DNA of 64,000 nucleotides, from positions 186,001 through 250,000 of the forward strand of contig CALYLX010000142.1 in assembly GCA_944990035.1 (NCBI GenBank). Direction: 5' to 3'. Made by a program: the position numbers and the translations under genes. The DNA is from Clitopilus passeckerianus. Its lineage: Eukaryota; Basidiomycota; Agaricomycetes; Agaricales; Entolomataceae. Under the pieces are notes generated by a model, which did no database searches, was not told where the DNA came from, and saw only the letters and a list, made by a program, of their open reading frames with translations. Of the stretch, positions 12,526 through 27,789 are shown piece after piece. Numbering within the stretch: position 1 is the first letter of the stretch; each line of letters opens with the position of its first letter.

Positions 12526-13286
12526 TTAGACACCCCCTCCAGATTTCTCTACCGGAATCCTAGTCCTCTCGGTCTTCTGAGCACCTTTCGCGATAAAAGC
12601 GGGTGCAAACGCGACCTCTTTCAGGCTTCCACAGATCTAAAACACAATCCGTCAGCTTTTCCAAGACAGAGAAAAACACCCAAAACACCCACCTCAATGA
12701 ACGTATCATAATCCACGCCCTTCCCAGTAACTCCAGCCTCCTCAAGAACATACTTCCACTCCTTCTCACTAGCCTCCTCATACTGCGCTCCCCACACACC
12801 AGCATCCCATACTGCGTATATACTGTATGTCTTGTAGTACACGAACTCCCTACGATAATATGTTGCACGAATATTGTTTTACCTAGACGCTGCATGAACG
12901 TCAATTTCAATTGCCTTCTCGGCTCAGATTTCGGAAATGATCAGGCACTGCTCACTTTCGAGCCTGTACGCGGCCAGATCTTTTCTTTCTCCACCAACGG
13001 TTCCATCTCGAGTCCAACATCGTTCATGTCATTGTCAAGGCCAGGATCCGCCTTTCTGCGGTACTCTTCCATGGAGATACGTCCTGCGCACATTCAAGTC
13101 AATTCGTGCCGTCACCTGTTTTGACAACGTCAATCTCTTCAAGCTTCCCAAGTCAATAATCTCCGCATCTTGAGCATGTCGACCTCAAGAAGTAGTAGCT
13201 ACGGCATTCAGCCTACTGCTCTGAAGATGGCCCTTGAGGAAAGTGAATGATTGGTCGGTGTTGGGCTGGTTCAGCCGTAGGTACAT
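12526..13286 (-). CDS. Conserved-looking hypothetical protein, six exons
   Basis: I could assemble 13286-13203, 13143-13116, 13083-12956, 12914-12883, 12849-12693 and 12636-12526. The phases agree throughout and give 179 residues from an ATG at 13286. All introns are GT-AG and 32-60 nt. The product is soluble, acidic and aromatic-rich, with KTGRISMEEYRRKADPG, an EPLVEKEKIWPRTGSK segment and a WDAGVWGAQYEEASEKEW segment. It has no signal peptide or membrane helix. I do not recognise the family. The coherent phase across six short exons argues that it is real. The start may lie further upstream, because the first exon is short. Confidence 0.6.
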
Positions 13287-13289
13287 ATC

Positions 13290-15840
13290 ATTGTTCTTCT
13301 CTTTCTTCCCCACTTTCCCTTTCCGTTTTTCGTCCTTTACTTGCGGGCTCTTAAGGTCTTACGCCTTTGTCCTCTTACGTCCCGCTTTCCACCTTCCGAC
13401 CGACGCGAATGCGACGCTGATGTTTAACTCTGCTCAGAACATTTTGTCAACGTCAACGCGAAAACTTAGTGTCTTCCACAAGTTCTGCACCACCAGAAGC
13501 AGCAACTCCCCCGTACCATTGTCAAGAACGAGAAGACCCCGCATATAATGTATCTCCCCTGCGACCGTAGACGAATTCCATCCGCTATCTTGAACCTCTC
13601 AAATTGCAGGCCTCTAATTGTGTCACCTACGGGCTGTTTGGCCTTGCCTCGTCATGAACGAGAGGAAAGGAAGGCCTGGAACCTGTCGCCGCCAGTCGTA
13701 TAAGGAAGGCCATTGGGAAAACCTTCGTTCCGGTAAGCTAGCCTTCACATTTCCTTTGCCGTTCTTCTTTCTTCCCTTCTGCCAGCATAAGCTAACCACT
13801 CATTTCTGCAGGTCATCGTCAAGCTCGTCCGCCTACGTAATGGTCGATGACTACAGATGCCAGTTTTCCCACCTCTCTCCGCCTCTTTCCCCAGCGTTTG
13901 CACCGTCTACTTCGCCGCCTCAGGACCGGGGGTGGGTCATTGGCCACCGGAGAAGGAGCACACAGATAGTCGTGCTGCCTGCCATAAGGCAGACTACGAT
14001 CTGACGGCACATGGTGCTCTAACATCCCCCACTTCACCTGCCCAAAGATTCAGACCTTGGACATCGAAGCCTTTGTCCCCAACGACATCGGAAGTGCCTT
14101 TCGCACTTCGGGTATTCCTCCTTGTTCTCCGGTTATCTCGAGGGCACCATCATCAATGGATTGTCACAACTTGAACCGGGACGAGGATTTCGGCCTCACG
14201 ACTGCCACAGGCCTATACCTTAATGAAGGCTCCTTGAAATTACGAGTCGCCAGATGGAGAGGCCCGCAAAACAGATGCTGCTGAAGATCAAATTTCAGAC
14301 TGCACTTTTGGGCTGACCCCAAGCCCAAGGTCGTCGACCCTGCCAGTTTGTAGCAGACCATTCATGATAGCGGCTGCGCCGTCGCACTCGCCTGGTCTTA
14401 AGGTTGGAGATTTTTTCACGAAGGTCGGGCCCCGCTAAGGATTCAATCGGCTCGCCTCACCCCCTGTTCATTCCTACTGAGGCTACGTCTAACCCAATCC
14501 TGGTCTTTACCTCCACACCTTCCACCTGCGCCTTCTCGTTACCCCCAAGGAAAGGCAGCTTCAGCTGAGGAGGAGTGCGTCCTTTTGAATGACGATGCTG
14601 GAGTTGTGGAGGCATCATTTGGTTGGGTCATGGCAGGAAAGGCGGTTTCCTGGTCAATGAAACGAGGGAGATGATGGCCTGGCAGCGTTACCCCTGGCAT
14701 GATCAGGAGGACATCCACGATTGAGTCCTGGAAGGGCAAGAAGCCGCCACCGACATCGACATTGCGCAAACACCTACTGTTACGCTAGATGCAGCATGTA
14801 CGCCCGAGCACAGTCGGCCTCAACCACGACCTCACCAACACCAACACCACTTCATGTCAACGCGTTTTTGGCCAGAGACTTTGTACCAGCAGCACTTGCT
14901 CCCCACTACATTTGTCTCATCAACTACCAATATCCTGCCGTATAACAGCCCGTAGCTCTTCCCGGCACCATGTCATCCCACAGCACCAACAATCTCGTAC
15001 GCCCAAATTTACGGTCGGCATTGCAATGTGCACCCTTCGCTGGAGGTCGTGGGCAAGTGAAGGTTTGGGAGATGGGTTGGTGAACGAGCGATAGGGTCTT
15101 GGGAGGTGCTTGGAATCCTTGGTCCGAGTTTGAGACTTTTATTATCGCCTTTTAATAACGGACATTTCGTCACTGCTACCTACATACTACCTACTTCCTT
15201 AGGACACATTATATCATTGATAAACTTACGTACCTCTGGACATATTTTCTCTCAATTTCTGCCCCTGTCTCGTCGAACTTCAGGCTTCGGTGATGCTGAC
15301 TGGCTCTTTATCTTCTACCCTCTTACACCCGTATACCTGCCATCCCGTTCTTGTTCTCGTATTCTTTCTGTACTCATTATTGCCGGTATCGATTGCTTTC
15401 TTGGTTCCATGTTAGGTCTGCGTGACGGAACAGAAGAGCGCAGAGCTCAGAGTCGACTGTCCATACTCATGAAACTTTGCCTTGTTGGCATGAATAAAGT
15501 TCAGTACGGGGTCGACGTTGGTACACGAGCTGGAATCTACTAGTAGATGAAGATGAGGAATAGCTTACGTTTGCTCATCGGAGCCAATGAGGATGAAATG
15601 CCTACGCTTGAATTCGATCTATGTCGGTGGGAGTAGGTGTAAGGACAACTCGAGATGCAAAAGATATACGGGAATAGTAGGGAGAAGAGAGTGTTCTTTG
15701 GAGTACGGGCGATTGAATTTGTAGGAAGTAGTACACGCAAAGCATGTGCAATAAATCGATACTGTAGTCATACTCGGCGGTAAAAGTGTATTGTTCGTAC
15801 AGAAGCCTATCAAGCGGGACATTCAGATCGAGATGACAGT
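13290..15840. other. Degenerate region with fragmentary open frames; partner of block 21900-22820
   Basis: Short open stretches occur on both strands: plus 14057-14284, and minus 14164-14361 and 14539-14769. None joins into a gene model. The minus-strand segment 14539-14769 resembles minus-strand 22205-22492: both have VGGxFLP, followed by a spaced TxFPxxTxPNxAxTTP. The plus strand there shares an intron-like structure (…gctaaccac…cag) with the other block. I take these as two diverged relics of one duplicated sequence; the original function is unknown. Confidence 0.35.
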
Positions 15841-15844
15841 TGTT

Positions 15845-18800
15845 TCAAGGAAGGACAATCCGCGATATATCAAGTAGAATGACACGGCCATCCTTGCAGC
15901 CGACTGCAACAGACGAGCCAGTGGAGTCTACAGAGAATGTGGTGACATTGAAGTGGGGAGGGAACCAGCAGAACGGGACCACAATAGGCTCTCCGTCTGC
16001 CGGTACGTTGAGATATACGAGGCCGGATAGGGAAGGGTTTTGTCGCCTGCCAAGGACAATGATGCGTAAGGGATAATCGGACAAGTTTGGATGGGTGAAA
16101 AGAGGGTCAACGGCATCATCGGTGGTAGCAACGGAAGGCAATAATGTGGAATATGAAGCACTTGGGATGAATGTGAAAGATACCATGGATTTGAAATGTT
16201 TCCGGAGAGAGATTGGGCGAACATTGTTGATCGTCCGCAGATACAGGGTTTTGGGCAGGACATCACCATCGTTATTATACTCGCTTTTCGTCATCGATGC
16301 AAATGTTGATCCACTGGGGGAGAATTCGATGGCACCTATTTTACCATCCGAATTGATAGTGCTGATATGAGATCCAGACCGCCCATCCCATACCCTGAAT
16401 GTACAGTTGTCCGACACCGAAACAAGCCTCAAGCCATCAGGAGAGAACGCAATGGCACGGGCATAGTCTGCATGACCATTGAGCGTAGTGATATAAGCCC
16501 CCGTCTTCCCGTCCCACAACAAGATGTTATCGAAGGATCCTGTGGCAAGCTTTGAGCCATCAGGAGAGAATGTGATAGCCATGACCCAATCTGAGTGGCC
16601 ATCAAGACTACAAATATGGCCACCCGCCTTTCCATCCCACAGCTGGACGGCATTATCTTGGGATCCTCCTGAGGCAAGCCGTGAGCCATCAGGAGAGAAT
16701 GCAAGGGCTCGAATTATCATGATCCCGGAATGTCCAATGAGCCTGAGGGCGGCAATATGGGCCCCTGTCTTCCCATCCCACAGTTGGAGGGTGCTATCTT
16801 GAGATCCTGACGCAAACCTGAAGCTGTCAGGTGAGTGCGCTATAGCAGTAACACTTTCAGAATGCCAATGAATGAGATCAAGATCATAGGCAGGGCTATT
16901 TGGCTTTGGATTCTGTGAGAAGACAGTATTATTCAAAGGAGAGTATGCAATGCTTACAGCATCTGAAGGCAGCCGGTCATCTCGAGAATGGCCCTCAAGA
17001 GTGCCTGTCTCTACATTCCACAGACAGACTGTGCGATCGCCGGATGCTGATGCAACCCTTGATCCATTGGGGGAGAATGCGACACCGAGAACAAAGTCGG
17101 AATGGCCATTGAAAGTAATAATAGAAGCACCTGTTGTTGCATCCCACAAATGGACTGTGCCATCTTCAGCCCCTGAGGCAAGCCTCAATCCATCAGGAGA
17201 GAATACTACAAAATACACAGGATTGGAATGGCCCTCAAGAGTGAGGATATGATCACCCGTTGTCTTTTCCCACAGATAGATGGTGCAATCATCAGATGCG
17301 GATGCAAGTCTCAACCCATCGGGGGAGAATGCGACAGATCTAACGTTACCGGAATGGCCTTCAAATGTGTTTATATGAGCACCAGTTTGTGCATCCCACA
17401 GGCAAATTATGTGCTCTTCAAATGCAGATGCAAAAGTCAAGCCATCGGGGGAGAATGTGACACAGTGAACCCAACCAGAATGGCTGTTAATAGTGGTGAG
17501 ATGGGCACCCGTTACTCCATCCCATAGACAGATTGACTTGTCAGCGGACCCGGATGCGAGCGTCAAACCGTCGGGTGCGAATGCAACAGATTTGACCCAG
17601 TCAGAATGGCCTTCCAGAATGATGAGACGGGCACCAGTTGTTACATCCCACAGACGGATTGTGCAATCATCGGAGGCTGATGCAAGTCTCACACCATCTG
17701 GAGAGAACATGACGGAGCGAACTGAATCAGAGTGGCCTTCAAGAGTGGCAAGATGAGCACCCGTATTTCCATCCCACAGGCGGATCGTGCAGTCCCTGGA
17801 TGCCGATGCAAGTAATTTCCCATTGGGAGAGAATGCAACTGCATTGACCCAGCTTGAATGGCCCGTCATGGTGACCAGTGCTGCAGGATCCCATTCCCCT
17901 TCAATCCCGCAGACAACGCTCGGACCTTTTGCTTCTCTATAGGCACCGTACAGAAGGGTGTTTTGAGGTATGAATGGGAATGCTGACCAATAAGTATGCA
18001 TCGGTGCCAATGTCACGACTTCGGCGCTCTGCAGCAGGAATCGATGGGTGTCCGACAATAGCGTCTGAACTCTGTTTCTCTCCATCCAGCCATCAGGTTG
18101 TGCGATCTATATTCGCATCGGTTAGAAATTGGTAAGGCCGGCGAGCCACCGAGAAATCTAATCACAATTGCGTCCAGTGCGGTGTCCAACATGTCGTGCA
18201 CGCGCCTAATTTGACCGAGGATGCTCATGACCTCAAGCCATGCCATAATATGCGTACATGCCCATTTCCCAATATCCCGTTGGAGCCCGACGCTGAGCTC
18301 TCCAGCCGCGTGAATATGTGAAGCCCAATGAGAAGCTGCGTAGGTGAGCTCTTCTCCAAAGGATATATCTTGCAGGCTGAGAATATCTGCCTTGTCCGAA
18401 AACCATGCTTCGGGAGAAAGCTTCGCCATGTTGAATCTCAAATTTGCGTTCATCACATGGAAGCACGATGTTGCGAGTCGGTGATGATGCATTCTGGTAT
18501 CAATCAGGAACTTCTGAGCCATGGTCGACGTGATATTCGGTGAGTTGTTCATAGCGCGTTCGATACGGTCCGCATTTGTAATGAAATCGGGGAAGGATTT
18601 GTGATGTATACGGAAGATCATATCCGGACCGCTTGGCGCAATGAGGGAATGTAAATGTTGAAGGGCCTCTGTGATACTGGCAGAGTCCATTCCAAGTAGC
18701 TGACCCAGCGCTTGACAAGGCAGAGGGTTCTGTAGGATGATGATTGCCCCGATGATGGTTCTATACCCATCAAACCACTCGTCAATTTCGTCGGCATCAG

Positions 18801-20431
18801 CGTCATTGGGGGCCGCCTGATGAATGATCTGGATATAGAACCTATCCATGACGTCGGTACGTTTTGAGCCAGAAAAGTCGGTGGGTGACACGCCATCGAG
18901 TAGGCGGGCGAGTCGCTTTTCAGGGTTAGCCGCCTTCGTGTCGAGAATGAACTTTGTCGCTGTGGATGCAATGATGAAGAGAGTTCCACAAATGCCGCAT
19001 AACATTTTCATGTCCTTGGGGACGGGCTGCCACGGAGGTTGGCGATGTGGGAATAATTTCTGAACTTGTTGGGCTGATAGAGAATAGTTGAGGTAAAGTT
19101 GGATGTCAGATTGTACGATTGAGTCGTCAATCTCGTGCAAATGGAACAGCGAATGATTATTGTCCTGAGATAGAACATTTCGAATACGCCACTCAGGCCG
19201 AGTAGTGAGGAATATCTTGATTCGAGGTAGACGGGGAATATGGTGTGCGAGGAGGGTCAAGAGGGTTTCCGCCTCGTCTTCCTTACATTCGTCTAGCGCA
19301 TCGATGACGATGAGGATCTGCGGTTCACTCTCAGCCAGTAGATTCTGAAGAGGAGCGAGGATAAGGAGGGAAATTTGTTGCTGAATGGTTTTCTGTGGGG
19401 CGTCAGGATTCGCTTCGAGTACTTCAGCGATCTTTCGCGCGAATGCCTCACTGTAGCAAGCTAACTGAAATGCGATGGTGGGAAAGAAATGCTTTGCGAC
19501 CATCCGTTCCACTTCATTGCGTGTGAAGTAGAAGCTTGCCCCAAGAATTCCGGCCGCAGCAGCTCGCTCAGCGACGGTTTGCGCAATAGTCGACTTTCCG
19601 ATACCAGCGACACCGTCAAGAACAAATATTGGTGCTTGGCCGTCGTCCCCTCTAACCCACACTTCGATGTCATTCAAAAGCTGTTGGCGAGTGTTTTCAA
19701 AGCACGTGGTCCGTTGGTCGGCTTCGTACGAGTCCCATGAAGCATTCACTGGGTTGAGGTTCGATTTCAGTTTCTGAAGCTGAAAAAAGTCAGTAAGATA
19801 CCGCACGTATAGAACTTGAGCCACTTACCCGTGAGGTTGTGTCTTTATTGACTTCCAGACTTCCGGCAACGTTATAGATGTTGCTATCCCTCCCTGCGTG
19901 TATCTGATTATTTGAGATCGTCGAAACGACTCGTGGAGCAGCTGTCGTAGGCGGAAAGGTTTCTTGGGAGTGTGTGGAAGGAGCTTGCTGGCCTGGTGGT
20001 ACCAAAGGTGTCTGATTCTGGGACCCGGCAACTTCGTTGTTGAATCGCGGTTGACTGGCTCCATCCCTAGCTCCATCACAAGCCTCCGTGAATTGTGAGT
20101 CGCTTCCCTTGCCAAGTAGTAAGTGATTGTTGGCAGGCTGCGGTAAGGGGTCCTGGATAACAACTGTCGGTGGGACTTCCAAGTCCCCCGGTTTGACGGC
20201 GTGCAATAGTTGAGATTCCGTCACATCCAGATGTTTGGTGATCTCTGGAGCTGAATTGTCTGTCGTGTTCGGCTGGATCCCCGTATTCATTGGTAGGAGA
20301 GGCGATATAGAGCGGCTAGCAGGAGTCTGCGCTCTGGTTGAGGACGGCGTAGTTGTGTAAGGTGTGGAAGAGATACTATCGGGGCTTTTCGCGTCCTTCT
20401 TCCTCTTGAAGCGAGAGAACACCTTGCGCAT
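15845..20431 (-). CDS. NACHT-WD40 STAND receptor (NLR-like, HET-E type)
   Basis: Three exons (20431-19829, 19779-18166, 18106-15845) join in frame into 1,492 residues. Residues 1-201 are basic, then Ser/Thr/Pro-rich, and end with an Asn/Gly segment (ISNNQIHAGRDSNIYNVAGS). The NACHT domain follows, with Walker A GVAGIGKST at about 257-265, Walker B ILIVIDALDEC at about 356-366 and sensor LTTRPEWRI at about 391-399, then a winged-helix/helical region. From about residue 816 there are eleven clear WD40 repeats plus two or three decayed ones, each with GHS...FSPDG...LWD. A C-terminal tail ends in GCKDGRVILLDISR. In fungi such proteins oligomerise on ligand binding and trigger incompatibility or defence responses. 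No HET, PNP-like or lipase effector domain is visible, so the N-terminus may act by another mechanism. The repeats are highly alike, as expected under concerted evolution. Confidence 0.93.
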
Positions 20432-23400
20432 GGTCAGATCGTTGCTAATGTGTGATATTTCTGTAACCGAAGAGGTAGGAGATGCGTGGCAATCAGGAGA
20501 AATGTGTTGAAGTAAGGTGGTGAGTGCGATGGCACAAAAAGAGCGCCCAATCAGTCTAGTTCACCACTGGCGGTTCTCCTGATGGAGATGAAGCCTGGGA
20601 TGGCCGAGCTAACATGACGGACAAAATCAGGAGAAAAGCAGTTCATTTCCATGCAGACTCATGTGATAGCGATTGGAGTTGTTTTTAACATAAAAATGGA
20701 TAAGCTCATGTATACTTCACTGGCAGGGAGGCGATGGTCGACCTGGAAAGAATGCAGAGGACCGTCACGGTTGTAGGCCTCTAAAAGATACAAGAGCAAA
20801 CACCGGAAACAGCTTGCCGAAGTGCCGACGCGCCAGACAGACCATGGCCACTGCAGCCAAGGTGGGCGTCATCCAAACTTAACTAGTCTCGAAAGCGACA
20901 CTTGTGATAAAAGCCCAGATCGTCGACTATAGACGAGTAAAGCCGGCTTAGCGACGCTTAGCCGACTTTGGACGTTTAGTCAACGTCTGGAACAACACTG
21001 CCATGATTTCCTACATTTCGTTTTTGTCATGCTCCTTGGGAATTCCCTTCAGCAGAAAGAACTCGTTGCTGATATCCTCGTTGACAGGATCACCTTGTAA
21101 CATCTCAACTTGGGATCCATGAATGTTTGCCATCTGCCAGTAACTCGCCAGCTTCGATTCGGTACGCAAGCTCGACAATGTTTAGAGCTTCTTCCGAGTT
21201 GGCAGAAGATCCTTATGACCCGGCAATTTCTGCACGACGCTCGACCTGGAACTGGATCTAAAATGAAGTTTTCCGCATGAAAGCTCAAGGAACAGCAAGA
21301 GCGGCGGATACAGCTTTGACTGGAAACTATAGTACTGGTATGGTGGGTCAAGTTCCCTCCCCCCTTGACTTTTGCTTGCCACATCACGCCGTTCGGATTA
21401 TTTCTTTCATTTTCCACGGAGTTTGCTTTTCCTTCTATCTCTACTTTCTTTTCGTTTGACAAGTATCTGATCTTTCTTGCTCCCAGATTTTCTGAGGCCA
21501 TCCGACCTTCCGCGTGTTCTTCGCGTTCAGCACAAGGCGGCTGTTCACCCGTCTGCAATTGCTTCAACCACCCTCTCATTCCCGGACCGTTGGCCCAGCT
21601 ACGACTTTACCATCCTTTCCATTTAACATCTGCCCCCATTCATTCCATCCCTGAGCACCAGGACGAATCATTGAGCACCAAGAAAGCCGCAAAGAAGCGG
21701 TTGCGCTACTCTCCCCATCCAAGACAGAATGCAGGTCTGCAGTATATGACGCTCAACCATACTTGCGCAGAAATCCAGAGCGCAACCAAGATTAAGAGTT
21801 GGAATGGGAGGAAGATGCATATAGGACGCATATACTCACTGTACACGACTTGCACGCGCCCTCCGGTATCTGGTGTACCTCTCCCAAAGCCCAATTGCTG
21901 GCCCTAAGGATCAAATACTCCCACTCGACCTCGCGCTATCGCAGTAACAATGTCGTGGACACGGCGGGAGTTCGCCCCCGTCGGCGTTTTGAGAAAAATG
22001 AAAGTCGCGGAATAGCTGTTGTGCATGACAGGTGAGTTGACCTTCTTGTTTCCGTGCGATCTTTCCTTCTTCCAACCCAGAGCTAACCACATTTTTTCAA
22101 CAGGCCTATTGCCAACCTCGGCTGCACAGGGAACAGTTGCTACAGCGCAACGTCTGCAAGATGTATCTTCGAACCTCATCCCTCCGCTTGGAAGCTAGCT
22201 CCCCCTAGCTGAACGGACACAGTCCTTCCCGACTGCATCTTCTCATCTGCCCGGAGCATAGACTGCCTTGGCTGGGGGATGTGTTCTTCCGAAGGAGGAT
22301 ATACGGAGTTGTGAAGGCGTTGTTTGGTCGGGTCGTGCTAGGAAAAGAGGTTTTTCTGGTTAATGAGAAAGAGGAGAGGGAGAGGATGATGGCGACGACC
22401 TGGGGGGAGGATTCTGGTGGCATGGTTATCGAGCCATAGGTGGGCAAGAAATCGCCACCAACGTGCAGCAAATACGCTCGTGCGTACTCCACCCCACCAT
22501 CACCACTCCTTCAAGTTATGCGATGCCTTCTTCACGGCAGGCGTTTACTGCTCCCCACAGTCTCTCATTTCGAGCAAGTACAGCCGTCCTGGCATCTCGG
22601 CCTCAGGCCCTAACGTCGTCTACCAATATCCTGCCTCGCCTAGGACCTGCTGTCTCACAGCCCATAGCTCTTTTCGACAGCACCTCAACTACCGGTGAGG
22701 CGGGGACCAAAATAGCCCTCACGCCTCTCGGTGCTGGAACACGGGCTCGAGACAGGTCCAGAAGCCCCGCCCTATTACCCTATTGTCGTCGAGAATCCAA
22801 CTGCATCCTGTCCTGACCGAGCCTAGCTCACGACCGAAGTACCTGGGGTCGTGGATTCGACTTGGTCGTGACAGATTGTGATGACAGTGTCTGGATCGTG
22901 TTCTCTTGGTCCGTCAGTGTGGAAGGTTTCTTGAGGGAAGGTCGAGCCTCATTCGAATGCTTTGGCGGTTCCACCCTTCCCCCGCTTCATTCCCTACCAC
23001 GAATACGTTCCAAACCTATCTTAGGCTAGAAGGTTTCTTTCGGGAAGGGCGAGCCTCATCCGAAGGATTCAATGCCCGATGGTTTCACCGACTCACCGAC
23101 AACCTACTCGCCAACCCTTCCCCATTAGAAGCCACCAGTAGCTCACCTCTCACGTCTCCTCACTGGTGGCCCAGTAACTCAAATTTCCCGACAAATTGAC
23201 CCAGAGGGGGATGAATGGGATGAAATCTGGATATCGGAACCGCTGGAGGTCGAACCGTTGGAGGTCCGAGTGTTGGAATGCAAGAAGTCTGAGATGTTCA
23301 GAATTTCAAGGCTGCCATTGCTTTCATGGGACCTTGACGATGTAGTTCGGGAAGCTGAGTTTAGGTGGATTATATGGTACAACAGTTACTTCTCGTACAT

Positions 23401-23469
23401 AATACAGCATATCATTTTTATTCCAACAAACTGACTATGTGATAGGAACATATATATATACGGACACAT
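20432..23469. other. Intergenic region with degenerate block 21900-22820
   Basis: This stretch holds the promoter side of the NACHT gene and no intact gene. Around 22230-22440 the plus strand reads as an open helical, charged segment ending at a TAG near 22438; the minus strand 22205-22492 is open too. This block is the diverged partner of 14500-15000. A direct repeat of roughly 45 bp (GGTTTCTT..GGGAAGG.CGAGCCTCAT.CGAA) occurs near 22925-22960 and 23030-23070. Confidence 0.35.
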
Positions 23470-24561
23470 TTATAAACACTGAGAGTAATAGTCGTTGCCG
23501 TACTTGCAAGTACCGGAAGAGCAGCAAGTGGGTCCGGCCCAGCCTATTCCACCGCACTGGCCATACAAAGCAGAGCATTGCTAGAAAACGCAAAAAGAAA
23601 AGAGTCAATGCACAGTTTCAACAGGTCAAACTTATGAAGACTTACACCAGATGGGGGAGGGGTGCTGGTTGGCGGTGTGGTGGTGGGAGGAGTTGTTGTG
23701 GGAGGAGTGGTGGTGCCGCTGCCGCCGAGGAGGGCATTGACCTTGTTCTTGACGAACGCGAGGGCAACTGAACCGTATTCGTTGGCGTAACCTTGGTGAG
23801 TATTGGCGTCGTTTCCGTTACAGCAGTAGGGATCGGCAGAGTCGCAGTAGGACTGGATGTTGCTGGCGTATGGGCATTTGAAGCCAGCAGGACGGGGAGC
23901 GAACTACACGTGAATTGGTGGATGATCAGAGGATGGTATGAGCAGCAAGGGCAATATGGTACTTACACCGGATGCTTGGCAGGTTCCGACGTTGTAGGAC
24001 AGCCCGGGAATGTGACGAGGGTCACCCATGAAGATGGCAGCAGCGATCTTAGCTTGGGCAGCGGTGGAGATGGGGATGGAAGTATCACCGACGCCTTCGT
24101 TGGCATCACCTCCACCACAATAGGCATCGTCGAAGATTTGACCACCCTGAAGAAACCAAGTATCAGCAAACGAACCCACGGACAACAAGTCGAAATGTGT
24201 TACATACCTGGGAGTAACCAACCAAGACGAGGACGGTATTTGGGCATTTCTGGTTGAAAGAGTTGACCTGGCTGGCGACAGCAGCGACACCCTGAACGAC
24301 TGAGTTGGCGTAGCTTACACCACCGCATGAGGATTGACCACCACAAGCAGGATAGTTGATAGCCTCAGCGGTTGAGCCCGAGTAGGCACTCGTGATGGCG
24401 TTCACGACAACACCTGCAGTACCATACCCTGGAGAAACGGTAGTCTCACGAGCACCGAAGACATGGACTTGTGGGCAGCCGCTTTGGCGCTTCTCGATGA
24501 CGCTACAAGAGACAAGAGACGCGCCGAGAAGGAGGAGAGATGCAGCACGGATAGGGGCCAT
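23470..24561 (-). CDS. CE5 carbohydrate esterase (acetylxylan esterase/cutinase type) with CBM1
   Basis: Four exons (24561-24208, 24146-23967, 23903-23646, 23580-23470) give 300 residues with no lesion. A signal peptide of about 20 residues ends near a KR site. The alpha/beta-hydrolase core has the nucleophile elbow VGYSQGG (Ser117), split by intron 1, the catalytic Asp202 in DPYC and His214 in THQGY. These, with many paired cysteines, match CE5. A Thr/Pro linker leads to a family 1 cellulose-binding module (265-300) with the expected Cys pattern. The enzyme should remove acetyl groups from xylan while bound to cellulose; cutinase activity is the alternative. Its CBM1 exon is almost identical to that of the GH11 xylanase 2.2 kb away on the same strand. 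Confidence 0.94.
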
Positions 24562-24630
24562 GACAAGAGATGTGGGTTGGACTGGAGCTTGCAGTAGTTG
24601 CAGTGCGGACTAACGACTTCCGTCCCCATA

Positions 24631-24637
24631 ATTTATA
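24631..24637 (-). promoter_or_regulatory. TATA box of the CE5 esterase gene
   Basis: TATAAAT on the minus strand lies about 70 nt upstream of the ATG at 24561, a usual distance for fungal secreted-enzyme genes. Confidence 0.45.
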
Positions 24638-24639
24638 GA

Positions 24640-27758
<3,119 letters not shown>

Positions 27759-27780
27759 TCAGTCGTTCCTATCTACGAGG

Positions 27781-27787
27781 TTATATA
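27781..27787 (-). promoter_or_regulatory. TATA box of the GH11 xylanase gene
   Basis: A perfect TATATAA on the minus strand lies 67 nt upstream of the ATG at 27714. Confidence 0.5.
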
Positions 27788-27789
27788 CT

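Noticed and set aside
16900..17756. Plus-strand frames across the WD40 repeats
   Set aside because: Antisense shadows of repeated GHS-FSPDG units; periodicity makes them look similar to one another.
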